Shown: positions 34,167 to 43,010 of the stretch, piece by piece
How the letters are laid out: each line of letters begins with the position of its first letter
How positions within the stretch are numbered: position 1 is the stretch's first letter
Assembly: GCA_049671305.1 (NCBI GenBank)
Contig: JBATUR010000012.1
Location: 1 to 54,735 of the forward strand
DNA from: CADCTM01 sp049671305
GTDB lineage: Bacteria > Cyanobacteriota > Cyanobacteriia > Cyanobacteriales > Coleofasciculaceae
Length of the DNA: 54,735 nucleotides
Direction: 5' to 3'
The notes under the pieces: generated by a model
What the model saw: the letters and a program-made list of their open reading frames with translations, nothing else
Database searches by the model: none
Told to the model about the DNA's origin: nothing
Made by a program: the position numbers and the translations under genes

Positions 34167-34417
34167 AGTGTTTCAACTATTCCCTTTGGTAGTGGGAACC
34201 CTATTACTTATTAGCTATAACCAAAGTACACTATTAAAAAATCAAGCCCCTAAAGTAAGATATCAATTAATTCAGATTCTATGAAAAAATTGGTGTTTAA
34301 TTTGTTGCCTTATCTCACTCAACTCAACTTTCTGTGTGAGCAAAAGCCATTAATTCAGGTCTGCACAAAACCTGTGACTTACTCGTACTTACTAACTAAT
34401 TATTGAGCAGCACTGCT

Positions 34418-37243
34418 ATGAATCAGCAGGATGCAGAAAAGAACAAATTGACTTTGAAAAGATACCAAATTAAAGTTTTACTAATTGACGATCAGGAATT
34501 TATCGGTGAAGCCGTACGTCGAATGCTAGCTACCGAAGATGATATTATTTTCCACTATTGTAACGATCCAATTCAGGCAATTCAACAAGCAACAGAGATT
34601 GCTCCTACAGTAATTTTGCAAGATTTAGTCATGCCTGAAATTGACGGTTTGCTGCTGCTTCGTTTTTTTCATGCCAATGCAGCGACTCGCGATATTCCGA
34701 TGATTGTTTTATCAGCAAAAGAAGACGCACATCTCAAAGCAGAAGCCTTTGCTACTGGCGCTAACGACTACATTGTAAAACTACCAGATCCCGTAGAATT
34801 AATTGCCAGAATTCGTTACCATTCCCAAGCTTATATTAATCGTCTACAACGAGATGAAGCTTACTTGGCAATGCAAGAAAGTGAACAGCGTCTCCGCAAA
34901 GTTCTAGAAAATATGCCAGTCATGATGACAGCATTTGATATTGAAGGAAATATCATTGTTTGGAACCGAGAATGTGAACGCATTACTGGTTATACCGCAG
35001 CAGAAATTGTTGTTAACCCCCAAGCTAGACAACTTTTTTATGGAGAAGCTGGGGCGCTAGGAAGTGAGGGAAATGATTTCCGCGACCGCGAATGGCAAAT
35101 AACTGGTAAAGATGGTAGTTTAAAAACCGTAGTTTGGTCAAATATTAGCGATCATTTTTCAATTCCCGGTTGGGCAGGCTGGGGAATTGGAGTTGATATT
35201 ACTAAGCGTAAACAAGCAGAAACTACCCTCGAACGAGAGTATCAGCAACTACGCCAAATTATTCAAAATGTACCGATAGCAATGGCAATGTTAGACAATC
35301 AAATGTGCTATCTTGCCTACAGTAATCAATGGCTCACTAGCTTTAATTTAGAAGATCAAACTTTGTTTGGTAAAAGTCATTATCAAGTCTTACCCGACCT
35401 CAAAGAAGAGTGGAAAAACGCTTATCAGCAAGGTTTAGAAGGGCAGTTTTTAGCCAAATCTGAAGATAAGTGGCAAAGAGAAAATGGCTCAGTCTTTTAT
35501 TATCGCTGGGCAATTCAACCTTGGTACACTTCCGAGCAAAAAATTGGTGGTATTATTATTGTTCATGACCGCATTGATGAATTAGTAAAAGCTAGAGAAG
35601 CTGCCCTAGAAGCAGCACAAATTAAGACTCAATTCGTCGCCAATATGAGCCATGAAATCCGTACTCCCATGAATGGAGTACTAGGAATGGCAGAGTTACT
35701 TCAGCAAACTTCACTTAATCCTAAGCAGCAAGAATACGCCAAAACTATCCGCACCAGCGCTAACCATCTTCTTAGTCTAATTAATGACATTCTTGACTTC
35801 TCCAAAATCGAAGCTGGAGAAATGCACCTAGAAATGTTGAACTTCGACTTCAACAAATGTCTAGAAGAAGTTGTAGAATTGCTAAGTTCTCAGGCAAAAT
35901 CAAAACAACTAGAACTAGCAATAAAATTTGATCATAAAATACCAAGATTCCTTAAAGGCGATCCTGTAAGACTGCGACAAATCTTGCTCAATTTGGTCGG
36001 TAATGCCATTAAATTTACACCAAACGGAACCATAGAAATACAAACATTATGGCAATCAGAAACTGAGCAAAATGTTAGCATATATTTAGCCGTTGTTGAT
36101 ACGGGTATTGGGATTTCTGCTATCGGCATCAAAAAACTATTTCAATCCTTCTCACAAGTCGATGCTTCCACCAGTCGTGAATATGGTGGAACTGGTTTAG
36201 GACTAGCAATTTGCAAACAATTAATTACCTTAATGGGAGGCGAAATTGGCGTTGAAAGCCAGATAAATCAAGGTTCAACTTTTTGGTTTACGGTGCCTTT
36301 TGAGAAAAGCAACTCATCATTAGTTAGTCCACTTTTTGGTGGTAATGCACCGATTAATCCGGAATATTTGACACTTAATCATCAGCAACATCATCAAACA
36401 AAAGCAAACAAGGAAAATGCCACAAATCTCAATATTCTAGTTGCAGAAGATAACTCAATTAATCAAGCAGTAGTTTTGAGTCAGCTAGAAATGTTAGGTT
36501 ACCAAGCTGATTGTGTTAGTAATGGTTCAGAAGCCTTAGAATTGTTGGCAAATCAAGATTACGATTTGGTATTAATGGATTGCCAAATGCCTCTCATGGA
36601 CGGCTATACAGCCACCCAAGAACTACGCCGTCGTGAAGGTAATAAACGCCATTCCATCGTAATTGCTTTGACAGCTAATGCCATGCTAGAAGACCGCGAA
36701 AAATGTTTATCTGCTGGCATGGATGATTATATTACTAAACCTCTGGAGCAAGAAAATTTAGCTAAAATAATTAAATATTGGGCTTCTAGAATTACCAAAG
36801 AAACTAATACGAATCAAATCCAGATTTTACCAAGCGAATTACAAAATAATTCTGACGACCAGACAACACACTCAGAACTAAAAACAGAAAGCCAAAAAGT
36901 AATCGAACCTGATGATTCCCTACCAATTGACTTAGCTCGCCTTGCTAGAATCTCTCGTGGTAAAATATCAATACAACAGCGACTACTAAGGATTTTTGTC
37001 GATAAAACTCCCCAAGACTTGCTAGCACTTGAAACCGCAATTTCAGCAATTAATCCTGAGCAAGTTAAGTACTATGCTCATCGTCTCAAAGGTTCTGCTG
37101 CTAACGTCGGCGTCCCGGCTATGTCAGCACTAGCTAGCGAATTAGAAGTAATAGCAAAACAAGACACTATGGAAGGAGCTACAGAGGTTTTGGCTTCCTT
37201 ATGGCAAATTTTAAAACGAGTGCAAGCTTATATTGAAAGTTGA
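34418..37243 (+). CDS. WspR-type receiver fused to PAS-PAS hybrid kinase with REC and HPt
   Basis: 941 residues from ATG 34418 (TTG 34403 possible). REC1 is 17-140 with Asp69 (ILQDLVMPEIDG). Two PAS domains follow (about 158-270, 278-390). The dimerisation His is His412 in MSHEIRTPMNG. The HATPase is about 510-630 (NLVGNAIKF, DTGIGIS, GGTGLGLAI). REC2 is about 672-790 with Asp721 (LMDCQMPLMDG). The HPt at the end has His888 (AHRLKGSAANVG). No membrane segment is visible. REC1 and its exit helix (IDDQEFIGEAVRRMLA, ANDYIVKLPD, ARIRYHSQAYINRLQRDEAY) closely resemble the WspR receiver, which normally leads into GGDEF. It ends the cluster, 251 bp after cheB. The final phosphoacceptor must be elsewhere. 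Confidence 0.92.
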   Translation: MNQQDAEKNKLTLKRYQIKVLLIDDQEFIGEAVRRMLATEDDIIFHYCNDPIQAIQQATEIAPTVILQDLVMPEIDGLLLLRFFHANAATRDIPMIVLSAKEDAHLKAEAFATGANDYIVKLPDPVELIARIRYHSQAYINRLQRDEAYLAMQESEQRLRKVLENMPVMMTAFDIEGNIIVWNRECERITGYTAAEIVVNPQARQLFYGEAGALGSEGNDFRDREWQITGKDGSLKTVVWSNISDHFSIPGWAGWGIGVDITKRKQAETTLEREYQQLRQIIQNVPIAMAMLDNQMCYLAYSNQWLTSFNLEDQTLFGKSHYQVLPDLKEEWKNAYQQGLEGQFLAKSEDKWQRENGSVFYYRWAIQPWYTSEQKIGGIIIVHDRIDELVKAREAALEAAQIKTQFVANMSHEIRTPMNGVLGMAELLQQTSLNPKQQEYAKTIRTSANHLLSLINDILDFSKIEAGEMHLEMLNFDFNKCLEEVVELLSSQAKSKQLELAIKFDHKIPRFLKGDPVRLRQILLNLVGNAIKFTPNGTIEIQTLWQSETEQNVSIYLAVVDTGIGISAIGIKKLFQSFSQVDASTSREYGGTGLGLAICKQLITLMGGEIGVESQINQGSTFWFTVPFEKSNSSLVSPLFGGNAPINPEYLTLNHQQHHQTKANKENATNLNILVAEDNSINQAVVLSQLEMLGYQADCVSNGSEALELLANQDYDLVLMDCQMPLMDGYTATQELRRREGNKRHSIVIALTANAMLEDREKCLSAGMDDYITKPLEQENLAKIIKYWASRITKETNTNQIQILPSELQNNSDDQTTHSELKTESQKVIEPDDSLPIDLARLARISRGKISIQQRLLRIFVDKTPQDLLALETAISAINPEQVKYYAHRLKGSAANVGVPAMSALASELEVIAKQDTMEGATEVLASLWQILKRVQAYIES

Positions 37244-37277
37244 ATAATTAAGGCTTTTCTAAAAAAGATTTCTTCAA

Positions 37278-38234
37278 CTATTGAATTAATTCCAACAGCG
37301 TCACTTCCCAAACCAGCCGGGGTTGAGCATAACCTAACAAATATTTTCGGGCGTTTTCCAACTGTTGTAAACAAGATTTAGCCATCTTCCCTGCTAAAAA
37401 TTGCTGCCAGTAATAATGTTGTAAATAATCCACTAACCATAATTGAGCCTGACTATCCAAAGTGTTCTCAATTTCCTTAGCAAATTCTAAAGCCTGACGC
37501 GGTGTTTTTGGTAATTTGATCACTTTGGCAAGTAAAGCTGCTGGAATTGCTTGCAGTTGGTCAAAAGCCTTAATGGCAGCTCCCGGACTACCTTCAGCGA
37601 TCGCTAAAATAGACGCAGACTGCAAAATCTCCTCATGACCAGTTTGCCGCAACACCACTGCCAAATTTTCCTCTGTCAACCGCCCAAAAGGAATACGCTG
37701 ACAACGAGAAACCAGCGTTGGCAACAACGACTCAATACTCGGCGCAATTAAAATTAACGTGGCTTTTCCCGGTTCCTCTAGCGTTTTGAGCAAACCATTC
37801 GCTGCCCCTTCAGCCATCGTTTCTGCCTGCTCAAGTACAATTACTTTACGAGGTGCTTCTAACGCTGCCCGTCCCAGAAACTGACCAATTTCCCGAATTT
37901 GTTCCAAGCGAATTTGCGGCGGTGCTTTGCGACTAACACCCTTTTCTGCCGCTTCAGTAGCAGACAACAAGTTGCCATTATGAAGATAAGTTGGTTCAAC
38001 CCACAACAAATCTGGATGATTACCTTGTTGCAGGCGTTTTCTAATTAAAGGCTGTTTTTCTGGTGACACTTGACAAAATAACTGCTCAATAAATCCCCGT
38101 GCCGCCAAACTGCGACCAACACCAGGGGAACCAGCAAACAGATAAGCTGGCGCAATGCGGTTTTGGGCGATCGCACCTTGCAACAAAGCGATCGCCTGTT
38201 CCTGCCCCACCAAAGACTCCCAAGCTAAGACCAT
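37278..38234 (-). CDS. holB: DNA polymerase III delta' subunit
   Basis: 318 residues. Delta' is a fixed part of the clamp loader that places the sliding clamp on DNA. It starts SLVGQEQAIALLQGAIAQNRIAPAYLFAGSPGVGRSLAARGFIEQLF; the P-loop reads GVGRS instead of GxGKT, as expected for the non-hydrolysing delta'. The SRC motif is LVSRCQRIPF, and the sensor strand is KTLEEPGKATLILIAPS. The zinc-finger Cys set is not seen: only one Cys appears where E. coli has four. The start overlaps the tmk stop by 10 nt, so the two are translated together. Confidence 0.9.
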   Translation of the reverse strand: MVLAWESLVGQEQAIALLQGAIAQNRIAPAYLFAGSPGVGRSLAARGFIEQLFCQVSPEKQPLIRKRLQQGNHPDLLWVEPTYLHNGNLLSATEAAEKGVSRKAPPQIRLEQIREIGQFLGRAALEAPRKVIVLEQAETMAEGAANGLLKTLEEPGKATLILIAPSIESLLPTLVSRCQRIPFGRLTEENLAVVLRQTGHEEILQSASILAIAEGSPGAAIKAFDQLQAIPAALLAKVIKLPKTPRQALEFAKEIENTLDSQAQLWLVDYLQHYYWQQFLAGKMAKSCLQQLENARKYLLGYAQPRLVWEVTLLELIQ

Positions 38235-38857
38235 ACTAACCGTTGGTGTAAAATCTCCAAAACAGCCTTATGTACATCGGACTCGCTCTTGTGGGCATCA
38301 ATCCTAACAATTCTTTGCCGATGAGCGATCGCTAACTGACAAAAACCCTGCTGTACTCGTTGATGAAAAGCCAAATCAGCCTGCTCAATACGATCAGCCA
38401 TACCCCGTGTCCTTGCCCGTGCTAAACCGATTTCGGCATCAACATCAAACCATAAGGTAACCTCCGCTTGCAGCCCTTGAGTGGCAATCTGGTTGAGTTG
38501 TGCGATTAAATCGAGTGAGAGTCCCCGTCCATAACCTTGATAAGCCACCGTCGAATCCGTATAGCGATCGCATAAAATAATCGCACCCCTTGCCAACTGA
38601 GGTTTCAAGAATTCCTCAACGTGCTGGGCGCGATCGGCAGCATACAACAAAAGCTCGGCTCGGTCTTGAATTGGTGCCTCACCCTCCAACAAAAGCTGGC
38701 GCAAACCCTTACCTAAACTCGTTCCGCCCGGTTCCCGCGTTACCACCACCGGCTGTTGCTTGATCTGAGCCGTTTTTAGCCAATCTTCCAAAGCCCGCAG
38801 TTGCGTAGTTTTGCCACTACCTTCGACGCCCTCAAATACAATCAGTTTCCCTGTCAT
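38225..38857 (-). CDS. tmk: Thymidylate kinase
   Basis: 210 residues from ATG 38857, which has a GGAG-type site at a suitable distance; the frame stays open to 38908 but the extra 17 residues are not family-like. It phosphorylates dTMP to dTDP. The P-loop is VFEGVEGSGKTTQ, the DR(Y/W/H) motif is ILCDRYTDSTVAYQGYGRG, and the TREPGG(T) substrate loop is VTREPGGTSLG. The LID region is DVDAEIGLARARTRGMADRIE. It overlaps holB by 10 nt, a pairing common in bacteria (tmk-holB). Confidence 0.95.
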   Translation of the reverse strand: MTGKLIVFEGVEGSGKTTQLRALEDWLKTAQIKQQPVVVTREPGGTSLGKGLRQLLLEGEAPIQDRAELLLYAADRAQHVEEFLKPQLARGAIILCDRYTDSTVAYQGYGRGLSLDLIAQLNQIATQGLQAEVTLWFDVDAEIGLARARTRGMADRIEQADLAFHQRVQQGFCQLAIAHRQRIVRIDAHKSESDVHKAVLEILHQRLVWS

Positions 38858-39048
38858 TTGGCGCTCTCCCCACGACAACAGCCATCTCAAATATAGTTTT
38901 GTGATCATCTTCCGGATTAACCCTTAAAAGCCCGTAGCTGATCAAAGAACTAAGTTTCGTCTTTGTACTCGCGGCACTCTCCCTCGTGACCTACTACAGA
39001 GGTTAGATATGATAAGAGGGTCTAGCTATCTGACGCCCAGGGTTATAT

Positions 39049-39396
39049 ATGGCTCGTTATACCTGTTCTTTTACAGTTGCTGTTTCTCTCGATCATCTTC
39101 AACACTCACTAATTGAGGTCTTACAGTCTTGCAATTTTGACATTATTTATGATACAGGCGATTACCTGATGGCGCGGGAAAGCCCCGGTCGTGTTGCTTT
39201 TGCTAAATTAGTAACCGTGGAAGTCTTAATCGACAAATCAACCGCCACAGATCAGGAAGCGCGGATGAACTTTGTAATCAAAAATGAAGAATTACCGCTT
39301 CAAGTTGATAATCATTGCCGCCAAATGTTTGATCTGGTGCAGGTAGCTGTTGCCGAAAATCGCCATTGGCAGCTTGTGGAAAGTGTTATGGGATAA
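39049..39396 (+). CDS. Small protein of unknown function
   Basis: 115 residues, no family recognised. It looks like a compact alpha/beta domain: MARYTCSFTVAVSLDHLQHSLIEVLQS, a DYLMARESPG loop and KLVTVEVLID strand, then a C-terminal helix (HCRQMFDLVQVAVAENRHWQ). No signal or membrane segment. Codon use and the clean ATG argue that it is real. It stands alone between the divergent tmk and the convergent FHA gene, and a similar small protein is likely widespread in cyanobacteria, though I cannot confirm this here. Confidence 0.7.
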   Translation: MARYTCSFTVAVSLDHLQHSLIEVLQSCNFDIIYDTGDYLMARESPGRVAFAKLVTVEVLIDKSTATDQEARMNFVIKNEELPLQVDNHCRQMFDLVQVAVAENRHWQLVESVMG

Positions 39397-39460
39397 CTCT
39401 AACTAGCCTCTTGAATTTAATTCAAGTGGCACGGCACTTGTGCTCACGAGGTGTTTTCCT

Positions 39461-39886
39461 TTATTCATCGGGGTCACCAATCATCATATTTGGACTGATC
39501 AGAGTAATATCGTACTCATCTAGGGGACCCGTTGCACCCGGTTCCCGCTTCAGCAGATAATATTTTGCACTTACGCCTGGACCAAAGATAACTTCATCTT
39601 CATCTTGAAGGTCATGCGCTTGCAGTTTTTTACCATTGATCAATAGTCCATTGGCACTAGGCTTGCCTTTGAGATTACCATCGACAATCTTGTAATAAAT
39701 GCTACCGTCATCACGATAGCGACGCACTAAAGTCGCATGGCGACGAGAAACAAACTGTGAAAATAGACGTATATCACATTTTGGATCTCTACCAATTAAA
39801 TAGGTAGACTCCGATAAGGGGCATTCCTTACGTCCACGGTCATCTTCGATAATTAACAAATGGTTTTGATTTTGTTGTGCAGCCAT
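39461..39886 (-). CDS. FHA-domain protein
   Basis: 141 residues. It is almost only an FHA fold (about 25-115): YLIGRDPKCDIRL, then QFVSRRHATLVRR, and PSANGLLINGKKL. These are the GR, SxxH and NG signatures for binding phosphothreonine. FHA domains read Ser/Thr kinase signals. A short C-terminal tail follows (GPLDEYDITLISPNMMIGDPDE). The partner is not known; the other FHA gene in this window is fused to a penicillin-binding protein (51851). The start ATG at 39886 has no strong ribosome site. Confidence 0.88.
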   Translation of the reverse strand: MAAQQNQNHLLIIEDDRGRKECPLSESTYLIGRDPKCDIRLFSQFVSRRHATLVRRYRDDGSIYYKIVDGNLKGKPSANGLLINGKKLQAHDLQDEDEVIFGPGVSAKYYLLKREPGATGPLDEYDITLISPNMMIGDPDE

Positions 39887-40280
39887 TGAAAAATTGTGAT
39901 AAAGAGTGCAATTAAGTCAGGAAAACGCTCTTACTTACTCACATTGGCACACCTTTGAATCCGCTTTCCTTAATGTTATGAAATGTACCCTGATTGCCGA
40001 CCCTCAATCGGGCATCTTCTCCACTAATAATCATAAACATTTGTGGAACCGAGCGAATAAATTCCTTTGTGATAGTTTTCCTCAATTTTCAAGCCAGGAA
40101 AGTTAGTACAATGCCCTGACTGATATCCGGTCTTGAAAATGTTTCACCACCCATTGTGGCATATTGGTTCGGCACTCAGTTATTTTAAGACCAGTTTGCC
40201 AAAAAACTTATGCCTTATTTAGGAAATCAGGGTTTTAGCAGCAGTGCATCTCTCTTGAGGCAGGGCAGTACTTACAAAAA
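39887..40280. other. 394-bp intergenic region
   Basis: This is the gap between the FHA gene and the copper ATPase. One 66-codon frame (39906-40106) has no recognisable motif, starts at a non-ATG codon and lacks a ribosome site; it is not supported as a gene. No tRNA or strong hairpin was seen. Confidence 0.4.
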
Positions 40281-42653
40281 TTAGTTGGGATTGAAGGCAC
40301 GGCGCAGTAGTAGTGAGTTAGTTACAACACTAACAGAACTGAAAGCCATTAAGGCACCGGCGGCTGCTGGATTGAGGATAATGCCAAATCCTGGTAATAG
40401 CATTCCAGCAGCAGCAGGAATGCCTAGGATGTTGTAACCAAATGCCCAGAAGAGATTTTGGCGAATTTTGTTGAAGGTAGCACGGGATAGCTTAATTGAT
40501 TCGACAACATCAAGCAGACTATCGCGCATTAAAATAATTCCCGCCGTCTCTTGTGCCACATCTGTGCCAGCGTGTAAAGAAATACCAAGATCAGCTTGTG
40601 CCAAAGCGGGGCTATCATTAATACCATCCCCAACCATTGCCACTTTTCGTCCTTGCTCTTGTAATGCTGCAATCGCTTTTGCCTTGCCCTCTGGACGTAC
40701 TCCCGCGATCACATCACTTGCCTCCAACTCAAGCTGCAAGGACACTGCTTTTGCCGCATCTGCTTGATCACCCGTCAAAATCATCACCCTTAATCCCATC
40801 GCCTTTAGTTGGCGTACCGTTTCTTTGGCATCCTCTCTCAAAATAGCCGTGACTGCTAGCACTCCAGCTATCACACCTTCATCTGCTAGATAAACTACGG
40901 TTTTGCCTGAATTTACTAACGCCTCTATTTCCGGATGATCACTAATTGTGACGCCATGCTGATTTAACCACTCTCGATTACCCAACAAAACTAAACGATT
41001 TTCGATGCGTGCCGAAATGCCTAATCCGGCGGCAGTTTGAAAATCTTGGGCATTTAAAATCGCTATTTGTTGCTGCTTTGCCGCTCCTAAAATTGCCGCC
41101 GCTAGAGGATGAGATGTGCCACTTTCTAAAGTGGCTGCAAGTTGTAGTAACTTGGCAGTTGCGGTAAGCTCAGGATTAGCATCAAGCCAGCCAAAGTCAG
41201 AAATGGCTAGACAATCACTGAGAGTTGGTTGACCACTAGTAAGAGTGCCAGTTTTGTCAAAAATAATCGTATCAAGCTGATGGGCGCGCTCTAAAATATC
41301 ACCACCCTTAATTAATAATCCCCGTTCCGCACCCAAACTGGTACCGACTAAAATTGCCGTCGGCGTCGCTAAACCCAAAGCACAGGGACAGGCAATTACT
41401 AAAACAGCGATCGCTAATTTTAAACTTAAAAGCAACGGCGATGTAGCATGAGGCATCGACATCATCAAATGTTCATGATTCGCTGCCATCGGTAACAAAA
41501 CAGAGGGCCAAATCTTCGTTCCTGCAACATACCAAAACAGGAAAGTCAAAAAAGCGATCGCCAACACCGTATAAGTAAAATAACCCGCCACCGTATCCGC
41601 CAACTGTTGCACAGGTGCCTTACGAATTTGTGCCTCTTCCACCAACGCCACAATCTTCGCTAAAGTGGTATTTTCTCCCGTGCGAGTTGCCTTAAAAACA
41701 AAAACGGACGACTGATTTAAAGTCCCCGCCGTCACAGTATCACCCGCCATCTTCTGCACAGGCAACGCTTCCCCAGTTAGCAGCGACTCATCCACCAAAG
41801 TTTGCCCCGAAATTACCTCACCATCTACCGGCACCTTTTCCCCCGGCAAGACGCGCAACCACTCGCCTACACGTACTTGACTTACGGGAATTTCAATGCC
41901 TATTTGCTCTGTAGTATTTTTGCTAATTAAACGCGCTACTTGCGGTTGTAGTGCCAGTAACGACTCAAACGCCGACGTTGCCCGTCTTCTCGCCCTTTGT
42001 TCTAAGGTACGCCCCAAAAGGATAAAACCCAACAACATCACAGGTTCATCAAAAAAGCATTCCCATCCTAGTTGCCCAAACAGCAACGCCACACAGCTTG
42101 TACTATATGCCGTCAGCGTCCCCAACCCAACTAAGGTATTCATATTGGGCGCTTGGTTCCACAAACCGCGCCAACCATCAATTAAAATGGCACGACCAGG
42201 ACCAAGTAAAGCTAAAGTTGCCAGTCCCCAGTGAAACCAAATATTACTTAATACGGGCAGCAAAGGCGCACCCAACCAATGACCGATATGTCCTGACGTT
42301 GAGAGGACAATCAAAACAGCAGCAATAATTAATTGTTGGACTTGCGATCGCGTTTCTTGTTGCCGCCGAGTCGCTGTCTGGGAATCTTGATTGGTTTCAC
42401 TATGACGTGGTTGGGAAGGAAAACCCGTCGCAGTTAAAGCTTCAGCAAGTGCCGTTGGGTCAATACCAGCTTCGTAGTCAACAACCGCCACTTCGGTTAC
42501 TAAATTAACACGGGCAGCGATTACACCAGGATATTGACCAAGTTGACGTTCCACAACACTGACACATCCAGCACATTTCATGCCACCAACATCAAGGGCG
42601 ATGGTTTCTATGGGCGTAGTAGTAGTTGTTATTTGGGCGATTGGAGATTGCAT
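40281..42653 (-). CDS. Copper-transporting P1B-type ATPase (CtaA/PacS-like)
   Basis: 790 residues from ATG 42653 (TTG 42668 upstream is less likely). The N-terminal heavy-metal domain reads GGMKCAGCVSVVERQL (metal Cys27 and Cys30). Eight membrane segments are expected. The transport motif is CPCALGLATP, the phosphorylation site DKTGTLTSG, the hinge GDGINDSPALAQADLG, and the HP motif GTSHPLAAAI. In cyanobacteria CtaA imports copper across the plasma membrane and PacS moves it into thylakoids for plastocyanin and cytochrome oxidase; the GGMKC start looks closer to CtaA, but I am not sure which one this is. A second HMA is absent. Confidence 0.93.
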   Translation of the reverse strand: MQSPIAQITTTTTPIETIALDVGGMKCAGCVSVVERQLGQYPGVIAARVNLVTEVAVVDYEAGIDPTALAEALTATGFPSQPRHSETNQDSQTATRRQQETRSQVQQLIIAAVLIVLSTSGHIGHWLGAPLLPVLSNIWFHWGLATLALLGPGRAILIDGWRGLWNQAPNMNTLVGLGTLTAYSTSCVALLFGQLGWECFFDEPVMLLGFILLGRTLEQRARRRATSAFESLLALQPQVARLISKNTTEQIGIEIPVSQVRVGEWLRVLPGEKVPVDGEVISGQTLVDESLLTGEALPVQKMAGDTVTAGTLNQSSVFVFKATRTGENTTLAKIVALVEEAQIRKAPVQQLADTVAGYFTYTVLAIAFLTFLFWYVAGTKIWPSVLLPMAANHEHLMMSMPHATSPLLLSLKLAIAVLVIACPCALGLATPTAILVGTSLGAERGLLIKGGDILERAHQLDTIIFDKTGTLTSGQPTLSDCLAISDFGWLDANPELTATAKLLQLAATLESGTSHPLAAAILGAAKQQQIAILNAQDFQTAAGLGISARIENRLVLLGNREWLNQHGVTISDHPEIEALVNSGKTVVYLADEGVIAGVLAVTAILREDAKETVRQLKAMGLRVMILTGDQADAAKAVSLQLELEASDVIAGVRPEGKAKAIAALQEQGRKVAMVGDGINDSPALAQADLGISLHAGTDVAQETAGIILMRDSLLDVVESIKLSRATFNKIRQNLFWAFGYNILGIPAAAGMLLPGFGIILNPAAAGALMAFSSVSVVTNSLLLRRAFNPN

Positions 42654-42668
42654 GAGATTTGTTAACAA

Positions 42669-43010
42669 TTCTGATTTTTTGTTGGGAATTTGCTCATTGC
42701 CCCCTAAATTGAGGGTAGGCTAAATCTCATAAGGTTGGCTGAAAGTTAGGAAATTTTTTAAACTTACAGGTTTTTGTCTGGGGTTAGCTTACTGAATCAA
42801 AAAACGGGCATCCTCTGATAAATAATTACCAGATATGGTATTGGAATATAGCTGTATACTCCTACCATTTGTGCTTGAAAACTTAATTCACTTAAGTCCT
42901 AGTGAACCGAGGTTCAGACAAATGACTGTCTCACTTCTCCTAACTCAACTCCCGAATCTTATAGAAGATGATTGTATTTCCGCAGCAACGTTTACAATCC
43001 CAAGCTTTTG
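42669..43010. other. 342-bp intergenic region
   Basis: This is upstream of the copper ATPase. A 64-codon frame at 42835-43029 overlaps the end of the DUF6544-like gene on the other strand and has no recognisable motif; it is not called. No structured element stands out. Confidence 0.35.

Noticed and set aside
34087..34284. 65-codon frame overlapping the end of cheB
   Set aside because: Out-of-frame reading of cheB continuing into the gap before the hybrid kinase; no motif.
26340..37243. Phototaxis (Tax/Pix) cluster as the identity of the che genes
   Set aside because: No PatA-type or CheY-type regulators are present, and CheR-TPR, the Cys-rich CheW and the WspR-type receiver fit Wsp better. 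Only a tree could settle it.
39906..40106. 66-codon frame between the FHA gene and the copper ATPase
   Set aside because: No ribosome site, non-ATG start, no recognisable sequence.
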